From NCBI GenBank assembly GCA_034769895.1, contig JAWRYS010000740.1, forward strand, positions 1-64,000: a stretch of 64,000 nt of DNA, read 5' to 3'. The position numbers and the translations under genes were made by a program. The notes beneath the pieces are model-generated. The model saw only the letters and a program-made list of their open reading frames with translations, did no database searches and was not told the DNA's origin. This DNA is from Magicicada septendecula (Eukaryota > Arthropoda > Insecta > Hemiptera > Cicadidae). Below are positions 1 to 9,553 of the stretch, in pieces; the first letter of the stretch is position 1, and each line of letters begins with the position of its first letter.

Positions 1-868
1 CAGGTAGGCAAGTGCCTTCATTTATTGGATATGTTCTACATATTGAAGTACTGCAAAAACAGAAGTAGCTGTCTGTGTTTGTTTGTAAGATTAAATATAA
101 TTGTGTTACTTACTTTAGTAAAATGCCAATTTAGTATATTTCAGTATATAGAATTCGTTGACAGATGTACAATATTTTATCTTTACTTAATCTTGTTAAA
201 GTCTTGTAAATAAGATTTAAGATAATTTCTAATTATCTTTATAAAATAATTCACATTTTGGATATGAATAATTATGTTATTTTATAGATTTTAACCTAAT
301 CAAACTGAACAAATACATGCCAACCAAGTACTTTATTTTTTATTATATAGAAAAAGTGTATTATATTTTATAGTGTGCAGTGTTCAAATTCTATGCAAAT
401 ATTGTAACTTTTTTGGTGTTTCCTGTAAATGTTGTTGCCCCTTTTGTAACAGTCATTATTGTTATTCATGTATCCTTCATGTTACTAACATTGTTAAGTA
501 CTATACCTTGTACAGCATAACTTTAGAAAAAAGTAAACAAAACCATTCGCATTGATTTAACTTGACAATCATTCTGATTGGCTGTTGTACGCTTCACACA
601 ATTTCCTTCATGAACATAGTCCCTTTAAGATTATTGTCTGTCTTGAATAAGCGTCATTATAATATTTTATAGATTAAACAAATAATTTTATTTTTATACA
701 GAGTAAGGAAAGTGTTATTTTTACTGTTAAATCATATTTGAACTTAAAAGAGTCTTTCTAATTCTCACATGCACTCCATGTATATTGTTTATATGTTACA
801 ATACTGTAATTCTTAGTGCTTTTAACTTCAAGCATGTGATTTTGACTGTTTTATTGCTGATAGCAGCT
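1..868. other. AT-rich intron sequence, no gene seen
   Basis: This stretch lies upstream of an ERK exon that begins in phase 0 after a splice acceptor, so it is most simply intron of the same gene. I see no exon-like block, RNA gene or clear repeat. Short open frames here, one of them cysteine-rich at 373-555, have no recognisable domain and look like chance. Confidence 0.5.
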
Positions 869-1655
869 ATGAATAATTTTGTTAAACATAAACAAGAAGA
901 GGTGTTAAAAAGTGGTAAGAAAACAGTAGTACTTAACGTTTTCTACAGATTTTGTGAAAAATACCCAACTCTGATTTTAGTAAATATTGTTAGTCTAACA
1001 TGAGAATTTATCAATGTTTATAAAGCAAGCAAAGTATCTGATGCAGGAAAAAAGATGTCAGTTACAAGCAGTTTCAACATTGGGGGGAAAAAAGTTTAGA
1101 ATAAAATGTGTTGGACAAAGTTGTGATGGTTTTGTTCAGCCAGCTATACATGTTTACGTTCCTCAATTCTTCTTTGATAACAACCCGCCGACAGTTAACA
1201 AAGAATGTGTATGGTCAATAGTGACTCGGATTTGTCAAACTTAAAATGATTGTCATTTCATGTCATACTTAAATAAATTTAACAGAAATCACAAAAATGT
1301 TATAGTGAACAGAGATAACATTATTTGTGGTGAAGATAATATTTATACAATATAAGAGAGTAGAGTTTACAAGGATGAACAATTTATTATTTGGACTAGC
1401 CTTAAGTACAGTAAAATGACTTAGCATGGCTCCAGACAAAAAACACATATTACAATGAAGTTTTTGTGGAGGGATAAACTTTTTGAATTTGTAAATTATT
1501 GGAAAAGCAGTATGAGAGATATGTACTCAATAATCATTGCTATTTCAATCCAGTTGAAATTATATAGAGCCAGGTCAAGTATTATTTCACACGTAACAAG
1601 ACATTCAGATTTCCAGACATACAATGGCTAGCTCAGCATTCCTTGAAGTGAAGGA
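869..1655 (+). pseudogene. Decayed DDE-type (DDE_3-like) transposase fragment
   Basis: Three pieces in shifting frames resemble, in order, the DDE_3-type transposases common in insect genomes. An N-terminal piece from the ATG at 869 (residues like KTVVLNVFYRFCEKYP) matches the usual helix-turn-helix start. A middle piece lies around 1290-1400. A C-terminal piece at about 1509-1650 reads NHCYFNPVEII, a stop, then SQVKYYF, which matches the family's H-C-x-x-N-P-[IV]-E-x-x-W-x-x-[IV]-K segment around the last catalytic acid; the expected Trp is replaced by a stop. Frameshifts and stops throughout make it non-functional. It is an old insertion in the intron upstream of the ERK exon. The family call rests on motif memory, not on a search. 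Confidence 0.45.
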
Positions 1656-1672
1656 TGAAAAGTACACGCGCG

Positions 1673-1674
<2 letters not shown>

Positions 1675-1710
<36 letters not shown>
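1675..1710. repeat. (TG)18 microsatellite
   Basis: An uninterrupted TG dinucleotide tract preceded by an alternating CG/CA stretch (acgcgcgca). It gives His-Thr frames on the minus strand that are not genes. Confidence 0.97.
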
Positions 1711-1712
<2 letters not shown>

Positions 1713-1916
1713 CCATGTTATGGGGAAGGGAAAATATGGGAATTAAAAAGGCATGATGTATGCAGTGGTCAGTAGAACAAGCCAACTCAATCCCAATGCT
1801 GACTGTTAGGGTAAATTTAAATGCATAGTGTAAAATCACAAATGATTAGTGTTGCATAACTATAAAATGTATAGAAACACTTATAAATTCTAAAACTACT
1901 ATTTTATTTTTTACAG

Positions 1917-2105
1917 GCACGAAGTTACCTTCAGTCTTTACCATACAAACCAAAGGTGCCATGGACAAAGTTATTTCCGAATGCAGATCCAAAGGCTCTG
2001 GATTTGTTGGACAAAATGTTAACATTTAATCCACATAATCGAATAACAGTTGAAGACGCATTGGCTCATCCATACCTTGAACAATATTATGATCCTGCAG
2101 ATGAG
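1917..2105 (+). CDS. rl: ERK MAP kinase, penultimate coding exon (kinase C-lobe and CD site)
   Basis: An AG acceptor after a T-rich tract (ttttttacag) opens a 63-codon phase-0 exon. It encodes the end of the MAPK insert, helices H and I of the kinase C-lobe and the common-docking site. Readable landmarks are [42 protein letters not shown] and final ADE, which line up with ERK1/2 and Drosophila Rolled. The acidic residues of DPADE are the common-docking residues that bind MEK, phosphatases and substrates; the sevenmaker allele of rolled changes an Asp at this site. ERK is the terminal kinase of the Ras-Raf-MEK cascade and acts in cytoplasm and nucleus. The exon ends at a full codon with a weak donor (GAG then gttgaa), and the next exon (18805) also starts in phase 0. 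Upstream exons are outside the window. Confidence 0.95.
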
Positions 2106-2115
2106 GTTGAATAAA
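2106..2115 (+). promoter_or_regulatory. Weak 5' splice site overlapping an in-frame stop and AATAAA
   Basis: The donor is gttgaa, poor at positions +3 and +5. If it is not used, translation adds Val-Glu and stops at TAA (2112-2114). The same bases form AATAAA (2110-2115), the canonical polyadenylation signal. The sequence therefore allows a truncated ERK ending just after the docking site; whether it is used cannot be seen from DNA. Confidence 0.4.
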
Positions 2116-2130
2116 TATTATTTCTGTAGA

Positions 2131-2300
2131 CAGTGAAACCTTGATTTAATGCTCCTTCGATATAACGCAATCCTTGTAATGGATATTTTTCATGTTGTAA
2201 TGGTCCCAACTAATTTCCCATACAAAAAAATCTAAAATAAACCTTGATTTTACACTATGGTTAGTACAAGGCCCTTGACATAACGCTGTTTTTTGCTGGC
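2131..2300 (+). repeat. Possible pogo/Tigger-like transposon end (relic)
   Basis: Begins cagtgaaacc followed by ttgatttaatgctcc and tcgatataacgc. The same arrangement recurs at 13922 (cagtgaaaccctggtttagcg, then atataacgctgtcc). CAGT-AAACC ends followed by ATAACG are typical of decayed pogo/Tigger-type elements in insects. No TA target duplication or matching right end was found here. Confidence 0.35.
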
Positions 2301-2633
2301 TGTCGAATAGGAATTTTCCAAGGTCATAATGCCCTTCATTTGACTAATCCCACAACACACTTTCAAATTTCAAGTGTACCTATTTGCAGATGGAATCTTC
2401 CATTACAAGGGGTGATTGTAGGACCTATTTTGACCTTGCAAAAAAGTAAATTTAATTTTTGTTCGGCAGTCAATCTGTTGTTTTGGATTGACATCAAAGT
2501 TTGTGCTAACATAATCATTTAATTTTTTAGATTTTTGTGTTTTTTATAGCTTCATTATAAGAGATAAGTCATTATTTTCAGTGCTGTATTATTTTATTAT
2601 TAAATATAGCATATTTTGTAACCCCTCTTTAAA

Positions 2634-2658
2634 TTTTTTTTTTTTTTTTTTTTTTTTT
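2634..2658. repeat. (T)25 homopolymer
   Basis: Uninterrupted T run, flanked by cccctctt on the left and aagagggg on the right. It directly abuts the LTR-like block at 2658. It could be the target site of that element or the poly(A) tail of a minus-strand retroposon. Confidence 0.9.
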
Positions 2659-4032
2659 GAAGAGGGGCCACTAAATATTTAAAACTAGGCAGAAGACCTA
2701 GAGAAGCAAAAGAGCGATGGGTCCAGTGAGACGGGACTTGCAATTAAAACTCACTATTAACAACTTTTATTTCAAATATACCAATTAAATCTCAATAAAT
2801 CAACTTCAATATAAGATACAATTCCTAAATTTCAATTTCAATCTTAATACAAAACATGAATTTTAAATTTCAGCAATTCAAGTTTAATATAAATATAAAT
2901 TTTAATTTTCAGTAATTCAATTTGGAATAAAATATAAATATAAATTTTAATTTTCAATAATTCAATTTGGTATAAAATATAAATATAAATTTTAATTGTA
3001 ACATATCAGTCAGCACCCATTTTAAGTTTCCAACTTCCCCAAAACTACCCAAATTAGCAATTTAATATTTATAATCTAATATAATATAATTTAATATTTA
3101 ATTCACATTTTATATTTGATGGTTGCATAAACAGTCCCCATACATAACACATAGAAATAATGCATACATGATTCACATAATTACACATATAAATATATAC
3201 ACCTATCACAGACACATATTCAATATCACCATATAAATAACAAACACCCTTATAACATTAAAGCCTTGCCACCCGCCTATATATCTTTTCTCTCTATACA
3301 TATATCGCCCCATCATATGGAAATTTCAACTACCATACATATACATATAGTGCCCCCAGAATCTGGGTTGGTCAGAATGCAAGTTACAACTTTAAATGCC
3401 CTTGAACCATGCATATAACTTAGTGAATTTATAATTACAAGTTGTTGGAGAAAATCAGACAATAATAATAGAATCAGACAGAAATAATAATCAGAAATTG
3501 ACAATAATAACTCTAAAAGAAAGCAAGCTACAATCTTTACGTGACCTGAACAGTATGAGTGAATATTGTGACATGATAATTTAATATTTTTCTAAGAAAT
3601 CTGGTTTGACAAATAATTTAAAAATACGAGGTACAACTTTTATGTGACATGAACAGACTGTGTGAATTTACAATATTATAATTTATAATTCTTTAAGAAT
3701 ATCTGGTTTGGCCAGGCAGCCGACATGTTCCTAAGCATGACCGTACATACATTTATCTGTGCATGAGGCCTGCATATATCTGCATGCAAAACCTGCCTAC
3801 GCAAGGTCTAAGGAGGGGACCGGACTGAAACTGAATAAAAACCTTATAACCTTACATGACCCAAATGTGAATATGTATACCAAATGATCTAATTTAAATA
3901 TGTAAAAAAAAACAATTATCATCGATACCCGAACAGGAATTATAACTGAACCAGACCAGCCGGTCGGGTTCATCCTGTCACCAACAGCACCCACCTACAT
4001 CTCTGAAATTCCGGTCCCCTAAAACTTGAACA
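2658..4032 (-). mobile_element. Possible LTR of a minus-strand retroelement
   Basis: The block starts TGAAGAGGGGCC and ends ACTTGAACA, so it has TG...CA termini. It is followed by acccccctttt, which on the minus strand is a polypurine-like tract (AAAAGGGGGG) just before the LTR start. That is the layout of a 3' LTR in minus orientation. Inside are AT-rich tandem-like stretches (about 2870-3000: tataaatataaattttaatt repeated two to three times). No second copy lies in the window, so the LTR call cannot be confirmed. An alternative is a non-LTR or processed insertion with the adjacent T run as its tail. Confidence 0.35.
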
Positions 4033-4787
4033 ACCCCCCTTTTAGTATCCGAGTGAGAAAATGTGGTGCATGAAAATTTAATTATCCTCGGACACATGCC
4101 GGCCCCCCGGGCGTACACTTAATGTCGAATGTAAGTAATTCTATATACATAAAGTCCCCGAAATCCGTTTATAGTCCCCATTAAAACGTTTATAAGATGA
4201 AAACAATATCATGTGTGTCACAAAATACCCCACAAGTTTTATTAATTGTTATCTGCACAAATCGGTGGTGTCTATGTAGGCCAGAAATAATAAATGGTTG
4301 AATATCACCTTATTCAAATTAAGCTGTGGTCCTTGAGTCCAACGTCTGGTTTGTGGAGTTATGCTGAGGCATGATGATCTTGCCATTCCTTTCGACAGGT
4401 GAAGTCGAGAGCCTCTTTTTATAAGTTCAGGAGCAGATGGATATGCCTGGGCCGGGTCCTCGTCTTGGGCGCGGGGACCCGCAGATCTGTACTAGTTTAT
4501 CTAGCCATTAGATAGTGAAACAAAACGATCAACAAAAGACTTCCACTCTATCGAAGGGAACCAGATGTACGCAGTATGGCAGGCGAAGCAAGAATATGTA
4601 ATTCAGTTCCGGCCGGCACCAAGACGAATCACGCATATACAGTCCGCTAGAATGCGTTGGGAGGTTCAACGGCAAAATAGATTTCGCCCGTTAAATCAAG
4701 ATACCGCGAACAAATTTGCGTTTGACACAAATATTATATATATATAATTTTCTTATATAAGCGCCGGTTCGTTGACAAACCGGCACA
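4033..4787 (-). other. Repeat-like DNA with TATA-type motif, unclassified
   Basis: Locally GC-richer than the intron. On the minus strand it carries a TATAAAAAG box near 4415-4425 and an AATAAA further on near 4240. At its right edge is a short hairpin (gccggtt 4763-4769 with aaccggc 4778-4784). It may be internal sequence or another LTR of the element at 2658-4032. No coding region is convincing. Confidence 0.3.
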
Positions 4788-5037
4788 ATTTTAATTACTT
4801 TTTAAATTTCCTTTTATAATTTTTATGAGGGCAATTATCTAAACAATTTATTTCAACATAAACACTTGAAGCTTAGCTAACAGGGACTGCAATATAATGG
4901 AAGCAATTCTGCCTTCATTCACATTTTGTCATAGGTTAACTGCCATATTCACTGGTACTTGTGTAATTTTGTTCTTAGTGTCAAATATGTTCCTGGTAAT
5001 GGTGGAAAACAGTAGTTCCTGAAAAATGGTCTTTATC

Positions 5038-5069
5038 AGGTAATGGAAGACATGCTTCTTCCATTACCT
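5038..5069. repeat. Perfect 13-bp inverted repeat, 6-nt loop
   Basis: aggtaatggaaga (5038-5050) pairs perfectly with tcttccattacct (5057-5069) around the loop catgct. It lies in the ERK intron about 150 bp left of element A. No other function is visible. Confidence 0.8.
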
Positions 5070-5218
5070 TACAATAGTCACACAATACATGCTTATTTTT
5101 CCTTGATCCCCCCCTATGATTAATGAGTTGTCTTTTTTCAAGGTCTTCAAGCCCTATTCACGTTTACTGTACACACATAAATGCCATGATGAAGTTAAAG
5201 TGTGCAAATAGATGAAAT

Positions 5219-5222
5219 ACAA
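5219..5222. repeat. Left target-site duplication of element A (ACAA)
   Basis: ACAA directly precedes the 5' LTR and recurs directly after the 3' LTR at 12372-12375. Four base pairs is normal for Ty3/Gypsy-type and several retroviral integrases. Confidence 0.8.
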
Positions 5223-6538
5223 TGTAACGGGGCATTTTCGGCCTGCCTGAGGCAATATGAAGAAATGTGTAATTTAAATAAAGTAAATAACATTTTTTTT
5301 ACAATGATTGGGACAAAACGTATAAACGAAAGGTAAATTCAGTGGTTGCAACGATAGCGACAGTGGCAGCACTGCTTGGGACATTAAATACAAAATTATT
5401 GAAACGAACAGAATTAATAAGCTGGAATTGTGCCAAGGTCAACCCATGACACACAAAACAGAGTAAACAAATTATGTAACGAACATCAGACCATATTACG
5501 TCAGAGCCCAGCCTAACGGTGGAATGTCGTTATGTAACAAAACAGTCTGTTGGCGTAGGAATACAAACTTTAAAACAATAAGACTTGGTCATACAACCAC
5601 GGCGACAACACAAAATAGCGCCGGTGGCCTATTCCCAGTCGGACAATAACATCCGAACACATCAGACGCGAGTCTTTTGTGCGTTCGCCGGCTAGCCGGT
5701 TTGGGCGAAGTTTTTTGTGTCGCCCGTATAATAAAATGTGAATTTAATTCAAATTAATAAGTTTTACAGTTATGAAGTGAAATGAAGGACAGTTACGAGT
5801 GACCCGGCGAAAATTACGGAAAAGAACGAAATGTGCAGCGTGGTGAAAGAAATAGAGAACGGACGGAGGCTGGACTGAATTTTAGGGACGAAATGGCAGA
5901 TAAGAGAATCAATTATCTTATTCTATTATATTCATACATTAGGAAAAGAAAAATTTAAAGTAAAATTTTATAACCATTCAAAATTGAAACCTTTTAAAAA
6001 ATTAAAATTTAAATGACCTCATAAGGAAATTTTTAAATATGTATCATGAGAGAGTAAAAGGGCGTGTGTAATAATCATGTAATAAAATTAACAGGCGCTG
6101 GTTTGTGATAAAATAGGGTATAACTATTTCTATGTTATTTTAAATATGTCTATTGTAATCAAGGTAATACTAGTATATACGAATAAGTAATCATGATAAT
6201 TTTGTTTAAAATGATATCAAAATTTAAAGTGAGAAGGGATATTTCATTCATGATGGGGTTGTAACAGCATCTAAAATTTTCTGTTGTTTATTTAAATGCA
6301 ATTGAATTGTTTTAAGAGAATAAAGAAAAAGATGAGTATAAGAGTAACAAATATGTTTAATTTCAAATAACCAGTTCTGCACTTCCTGGTTCGCTGACTC
6401 GAACCTTGGTAATTTTTCTTTGCAGTTGGCAAAACAAGATGGCGCCCGAAGAAGTTATTTAGAAAGTGTGTCAAAAGTGAATTCCCTTAGGTATTTGTAT
6501 TTATATATTTATTATATCAATAATTATAAAACAGTACA
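5223..6538 (+). repeat. 5' LTR of element A
   Basis: Starts TGTAACGGGGCATTTTCGG and ends ACAGTACA. It contains an AATAAA (5730-5735), a TTACGTCA motif (5496-5503) and, near its end, a strong splice acceptor-like tract (tttttctttgcag, G at 6425). Matches 11067-12371 base for base apart from about 13 substitutions and two indels. Confidence 0.93.
6440..6450 (+). other. Partial primer-binding-site copy inside the LTR
   Basis: TGGCGCCCGAA is identical to the first 11 bases of the real primer site at 6541. It lies about 100 bp upstream within the LTR and is also present in the 3' LTR (12273-12283). It is preceded by acaaga, so an older LTR end may once have been here. Confidence 0.6.
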
Positions 6539-6540
6539 AT

Positions 6541-6558
6541 TGGCGCCCGAACAGGGAC
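6541..6558 (+). other. Primer-binding site, tRNA-Lys type
   Basis: TGGCGCCCGAACAGGGAC is complementary to the last 18 bases of animal tRNA-Lys(UUU). It follows the LTR end after two bases (AT), the spacing expected when integrase trims two bases from each cDNA end. Confidence 0.93.
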
Positions 6559-6800
6559 AATTTATATAAATATAATTATATAAATACAGCCTACTTGGAA
6601 GAGCAGAACGGTTGTTTGAAATAACAGAACAAATTTTTTTTGAGGTACGTAAAATAGACGTAGATATGGGGTTATGTTTTGATAGTGTTATGTATATAGT
6701 GAATTATTTGTGTATGAGTATTGTGAGCTAACATGGGTAACTAGTGTGTACGAGGAGAGTTGTATTATATAAAGGGTATTATAATAAAAATCTTTTAAAT

Positions 6801-8195
6801 ATGGCTAAGATACAAGAAAATGATAGTGGTTTCGTATGGAAGGAGTGGGAAAGCGAATTTAAAGGGGTTGTAGATGACATGACAGACGAGGAATGGGGTA
6901 GGTTAGACAATAGTTTAACACGAATGGAAGAACAGGAAGAGGGAATATTCGCAGAAATTAAGAAGCACAGTGATGATACTGATAGTGAGGTGACAAGTAA
7001 TGAAGGTAAGATCGTTGAAATAATGGTGGTAGAGAAGAAGACAGAAAATAGGTCTAGTGATAATGATGTCGACAGTGTGGGGGTAGTAAAAAAGGAGTGT
7101 TCATTGGAGGACGTGATGAATTTGTTGATAAAAATGAATGAAATGTGGGATAAACATTTTGACGAACTAAACACAAAGATGAATAAACAAGACAAAAAGT
7201 GGGGAGGGGAGAGATATCAATTAAAAGAGAATACAGAAGTTGAGTTAACACAGGTAAGTGGTAATAATGTCTTTGATAATAGTGAAGAAATAATTAACCA
7301 GGTGAGTGACAATTCAAATAATGAGTTAATAAATAACAGTGACCAAATAGTGGGAGAAGTAGTGTTGACTAGTGATGATAATAAGGGTAATTTCAATTCT
7401 GAGGTAAGTAGGAGTGATAATTATGATAATATAAGTGAAAATATGATGTTAAAAAATAGTGGAGTAAATATAGAGAGTACTGATGAAGTTTTGGAATGTA
7501 ATAATGGAATGTCAGTATGTGTTAATGGATTAAAGAGAGAGAGTGAAGAGAGTTATGTTGGGGGTATGAAGCAGGGGGTAAATTTTCCCCATAGTTATGG
7601 TGAACCAAGGTGTTCACAAATATTGTTGTTGAAGGGTAAGAGTCCCTTGTTATTGGAAGACATGAGGTCTTTGAATTGTTCTCCGAATTTTTATAAATTA
7701 GTACCCTCTGCATGGAGTGAGAGAGAAAGTGAGATATGGTGTTATGGTGAGGGAGATTTAGATAGAGAGTTGTGTATTGAGAGAGAGATAGAATTATATA
7801 AGGTAAAAAGAAATTATGACGAGTTGAGAGAAAGGTTAGAAGGGGTGAATATAAACCATATAAAATACTTACCTGTCGAAAGAGAGATAGAGAATTATTT
7901 TGATAATATCTTTATAAACGATAATGACTTACCTGACGTAATGGTAGAGGAATATAAAAATGATGAAACAACTTACCTGACGTTGACAAATAATACTGAT
8001 GGAGACTGGACAATAATGACTTATGTTGACAAGGTTTATGAAATATTAATAGGGAATAACCCTGTAAATTATAATGGCATAATGAATAAAATAAAGGTAA
8101 TGGATTATTATAGTAATAATAATAATAAACTGTATGTGGATAACAATGATGCATGTTACAAATATATTAGATATTTATATGACGATGGAGGCTGA
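6801..8195 (+). CDS. Orphan retroelement protein (464 aa), possibly Gag-like
   Basis: The ATG at 6801 (context aaatATGG) is preferred over an upstream GTG reading-through. The stop is TGA right after Asp-Asp-Gly-Gly. The N-terminal 250 residues are acidic, rich in Asn, Ser and Asp, with a short helical coiled-coil-like part around residues 95-140 (EDVMNLLIKMNEMWDKHFDE). The C-terminal part from about residue 260 is the conserved core: FPHSYGEPRCSQ, LLLKGKSPLLLEDMRSL, WCYGEGDLDREL and a highly charged helix after it. Over 79 core residues, about 63 match the array protein by hand alignment, while the DNA around is much more diverged, so selection on the protein is likely. There is no CCHC knuckle, protease or polymerase motif. 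I do not recognise the family; a Gag-like role is inferred only from its position after the primer site. It contains three consensus splice donors (7256, 7302, 7404). Confidence 0.8.
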   Translation: MAKIQENDSGFVWKEWESEFKGVVDDMTDEEWGRLDNSLTRMEEQEEGIFAEIKKHSDDTDSEVTSNEGKIVEIMVVEKKTENRSSDNDVDSVGVVKKECSLEDVMNLLIKMNEMWDKHFDELNTKMNKQDKKWGGERYQLKENTEVELTQVSGNNVFDNSEEIINQVSDNSNNELINNSDQIVGEVVLTSDDNKGNFNSEVSRSDNYDNISENMMLKNSGVNIESTDEVLECNNGMSVCVNGLKRESEESYVGGMKQGVNFPHSYGEPRCSQILLLKGKSPLLLEDMRSLNCSPNFYKLVPSAWSERESEIWCYGEGDLDRELCIEREIELYKVKRNYDELRERLEGVNINHIKYLPVEREIENYFDNIFINDNDLPDVMVEEYKNDETTYLTLTNNTDGDWTIMTYVDKVYEILIGNNPVNYNGIMNKIKVMDYYSNNNNKLYVDNNDACYKYIRYLYDDGG

Positions 8196-9116
8196 ACTAA
8201 AAAATCAGTGAGTGGACATTGTTAAATATTGTAAATTTTGGTAACGACCTTGCTGATTTGGACATATGAAGTGTGAAACAATTGAACAGTTATTGACGAA
8301 TACTTTGTAAATAATGTAGTGAATTCATTTGTGTGTATTATGAAATGTTAGGTAAATAATGTGTATATGTAGTAGAAAAATGTTGTGATAATAATAATAA
8401 TATTATTAATATTTTGCAGTCTAAATAAATAATAAAAATAATTATGAAGACAATAATTGATGATTTGTAAAATTTTGATAGTAATTGAAATATGTTGTGT
8501 TTTAATAATCAATTGAAGTAAATAATTTGAGATGTTTAAATATTGTTATTGAATGTTATATGTTTGAATTTTTATAATGAATTTAAATTGTTTGATGAGA
8601 TTTCAATTTAATAACAATTAATGAATAAATAAATAAATGTTAAATGGTTTAGTTTGTGGAATAACATAATGGTTAAAAATAAATGTTAATAATGATTTTG
8701 AAATTTTGAGGAATCTAATTACAGCAAAGGATAAATAATGAAATGATGATATATAAAAAGGTTAATGAAAAATTTTAAACAAGAATGTTTATAAGTTTTT
8801 ATATGAATTATTTAAAAGAGAATTGTTTGTTTAATGTATGCTAATAATCAAGGTTAATGTCTATTTGTGTATTATGTTATATTATATTATTATACAAGAT
8901 GTGGGGATAATTTTGGTGGGTAGATTGGTGCCCAAAGAAGTGACATAACAGTGTAGTGTGGAACTGCAATGGTGGGAGGTTGTAAATTTTGTATTTAATA
9001 TTTTATGTTCATGATGGCTAAGCTTACATATAAAGGGGGTTAAACACCATCCAAACTAATAATGTCATTTAAGTATAAATTATTAAGTTTAGTGTTACAA
9101 AAGATATTTTACTTGT

Positions 9117-9553
9117 GATTCCCCAACTTTTCGGGTGGTCACGGCCTCACCGAACCCTGACCGTGGAATTGGTTTAGCTTTAACAGCTATGGTTGGGGCA
9201 CATTACGATTACGCGCTGACCATACTGGCCATAGCTGTTATCGTTGTCAAGGTGTATTTTGAAATTGATGGGGGGTGAAATTAAGGGGAATCACCAAACT
9301 AGGGAACAGCGGCTACCACTCTGTCCGCATGGGGGCAGCAAAGCCAGGTGGTAGACTCGCATTAAGGGCGCATAACTATAGACAAAGATATGTTGATATC
9401 TGAACTTTTCAAATGTAACGCAGAAGCAAGGACACGGAGATGTCAAATTCCTCCAAAATTTCAGTCCTTGTGGACGCCACAGTCCAGGGGGGGGTCATAG
9501 TGTGTGTGGCAGGGAGGTTATCCAGGGGGGTAATGAATTAGAAATTTGTTGTA
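9117..9553 (+). ncRNA. Domain I: conserved structured RNA module of element A
   Basis: About 430 nt alignable with the array family (for example minus strand 45822-45392) between sequence that is hardly alignable. Helices seen: TGGTCA 9136-9141 with TGACCG 9158-9163; TAACAGCTATGG 9181-9192 with CCATAGCTGTTA 9229-9240; CTACCAC 9313-9319 with GTGGTAG 9348-9354, enclosing CTGTCC 9321-9326 with GGGCAG 9333-9338; GATAT 9387-9391 with ATATC 9396-9400; GTTATCC 9517-9523 with GGGTAAT 9528-9534. In the array the arms differ but still pair (CGATTA/TAATCG, CTGTTC/GAACAG, GTTACTC/GAGTAAC). Function unknown; packaging, dimerisation or recruitment of a partner's proteins are possible. Confidence 0.65.

Noticed and set aside
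373..555. Cysteine-rich 60-codon frame
   Set aside because: No spacing of a known zinc-binding or secreted peptide fold and no supporting context; likely chance in T/G-rich DNA.
6541..6558. Primer site identical to that of lentiviruses, suggesting a retroviral origin
   Set aside because: tRNA-Lys primer sites occur in many insect elements. No env, pol or other retroviral gene is present.
6744..6800. Upstream GTG extension of the element A protein
   Set aside because: GTG starts are not expected here. The ATG at 6801 has good context and gives the same length as the array protein.
9301..9360. Similarity of cggctaccac and ggcagc to an 18S rRNA stretch
   Set aside because: Only two short words match, and spacing and the rest do not. 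The paired arms fit the element's own helix better.
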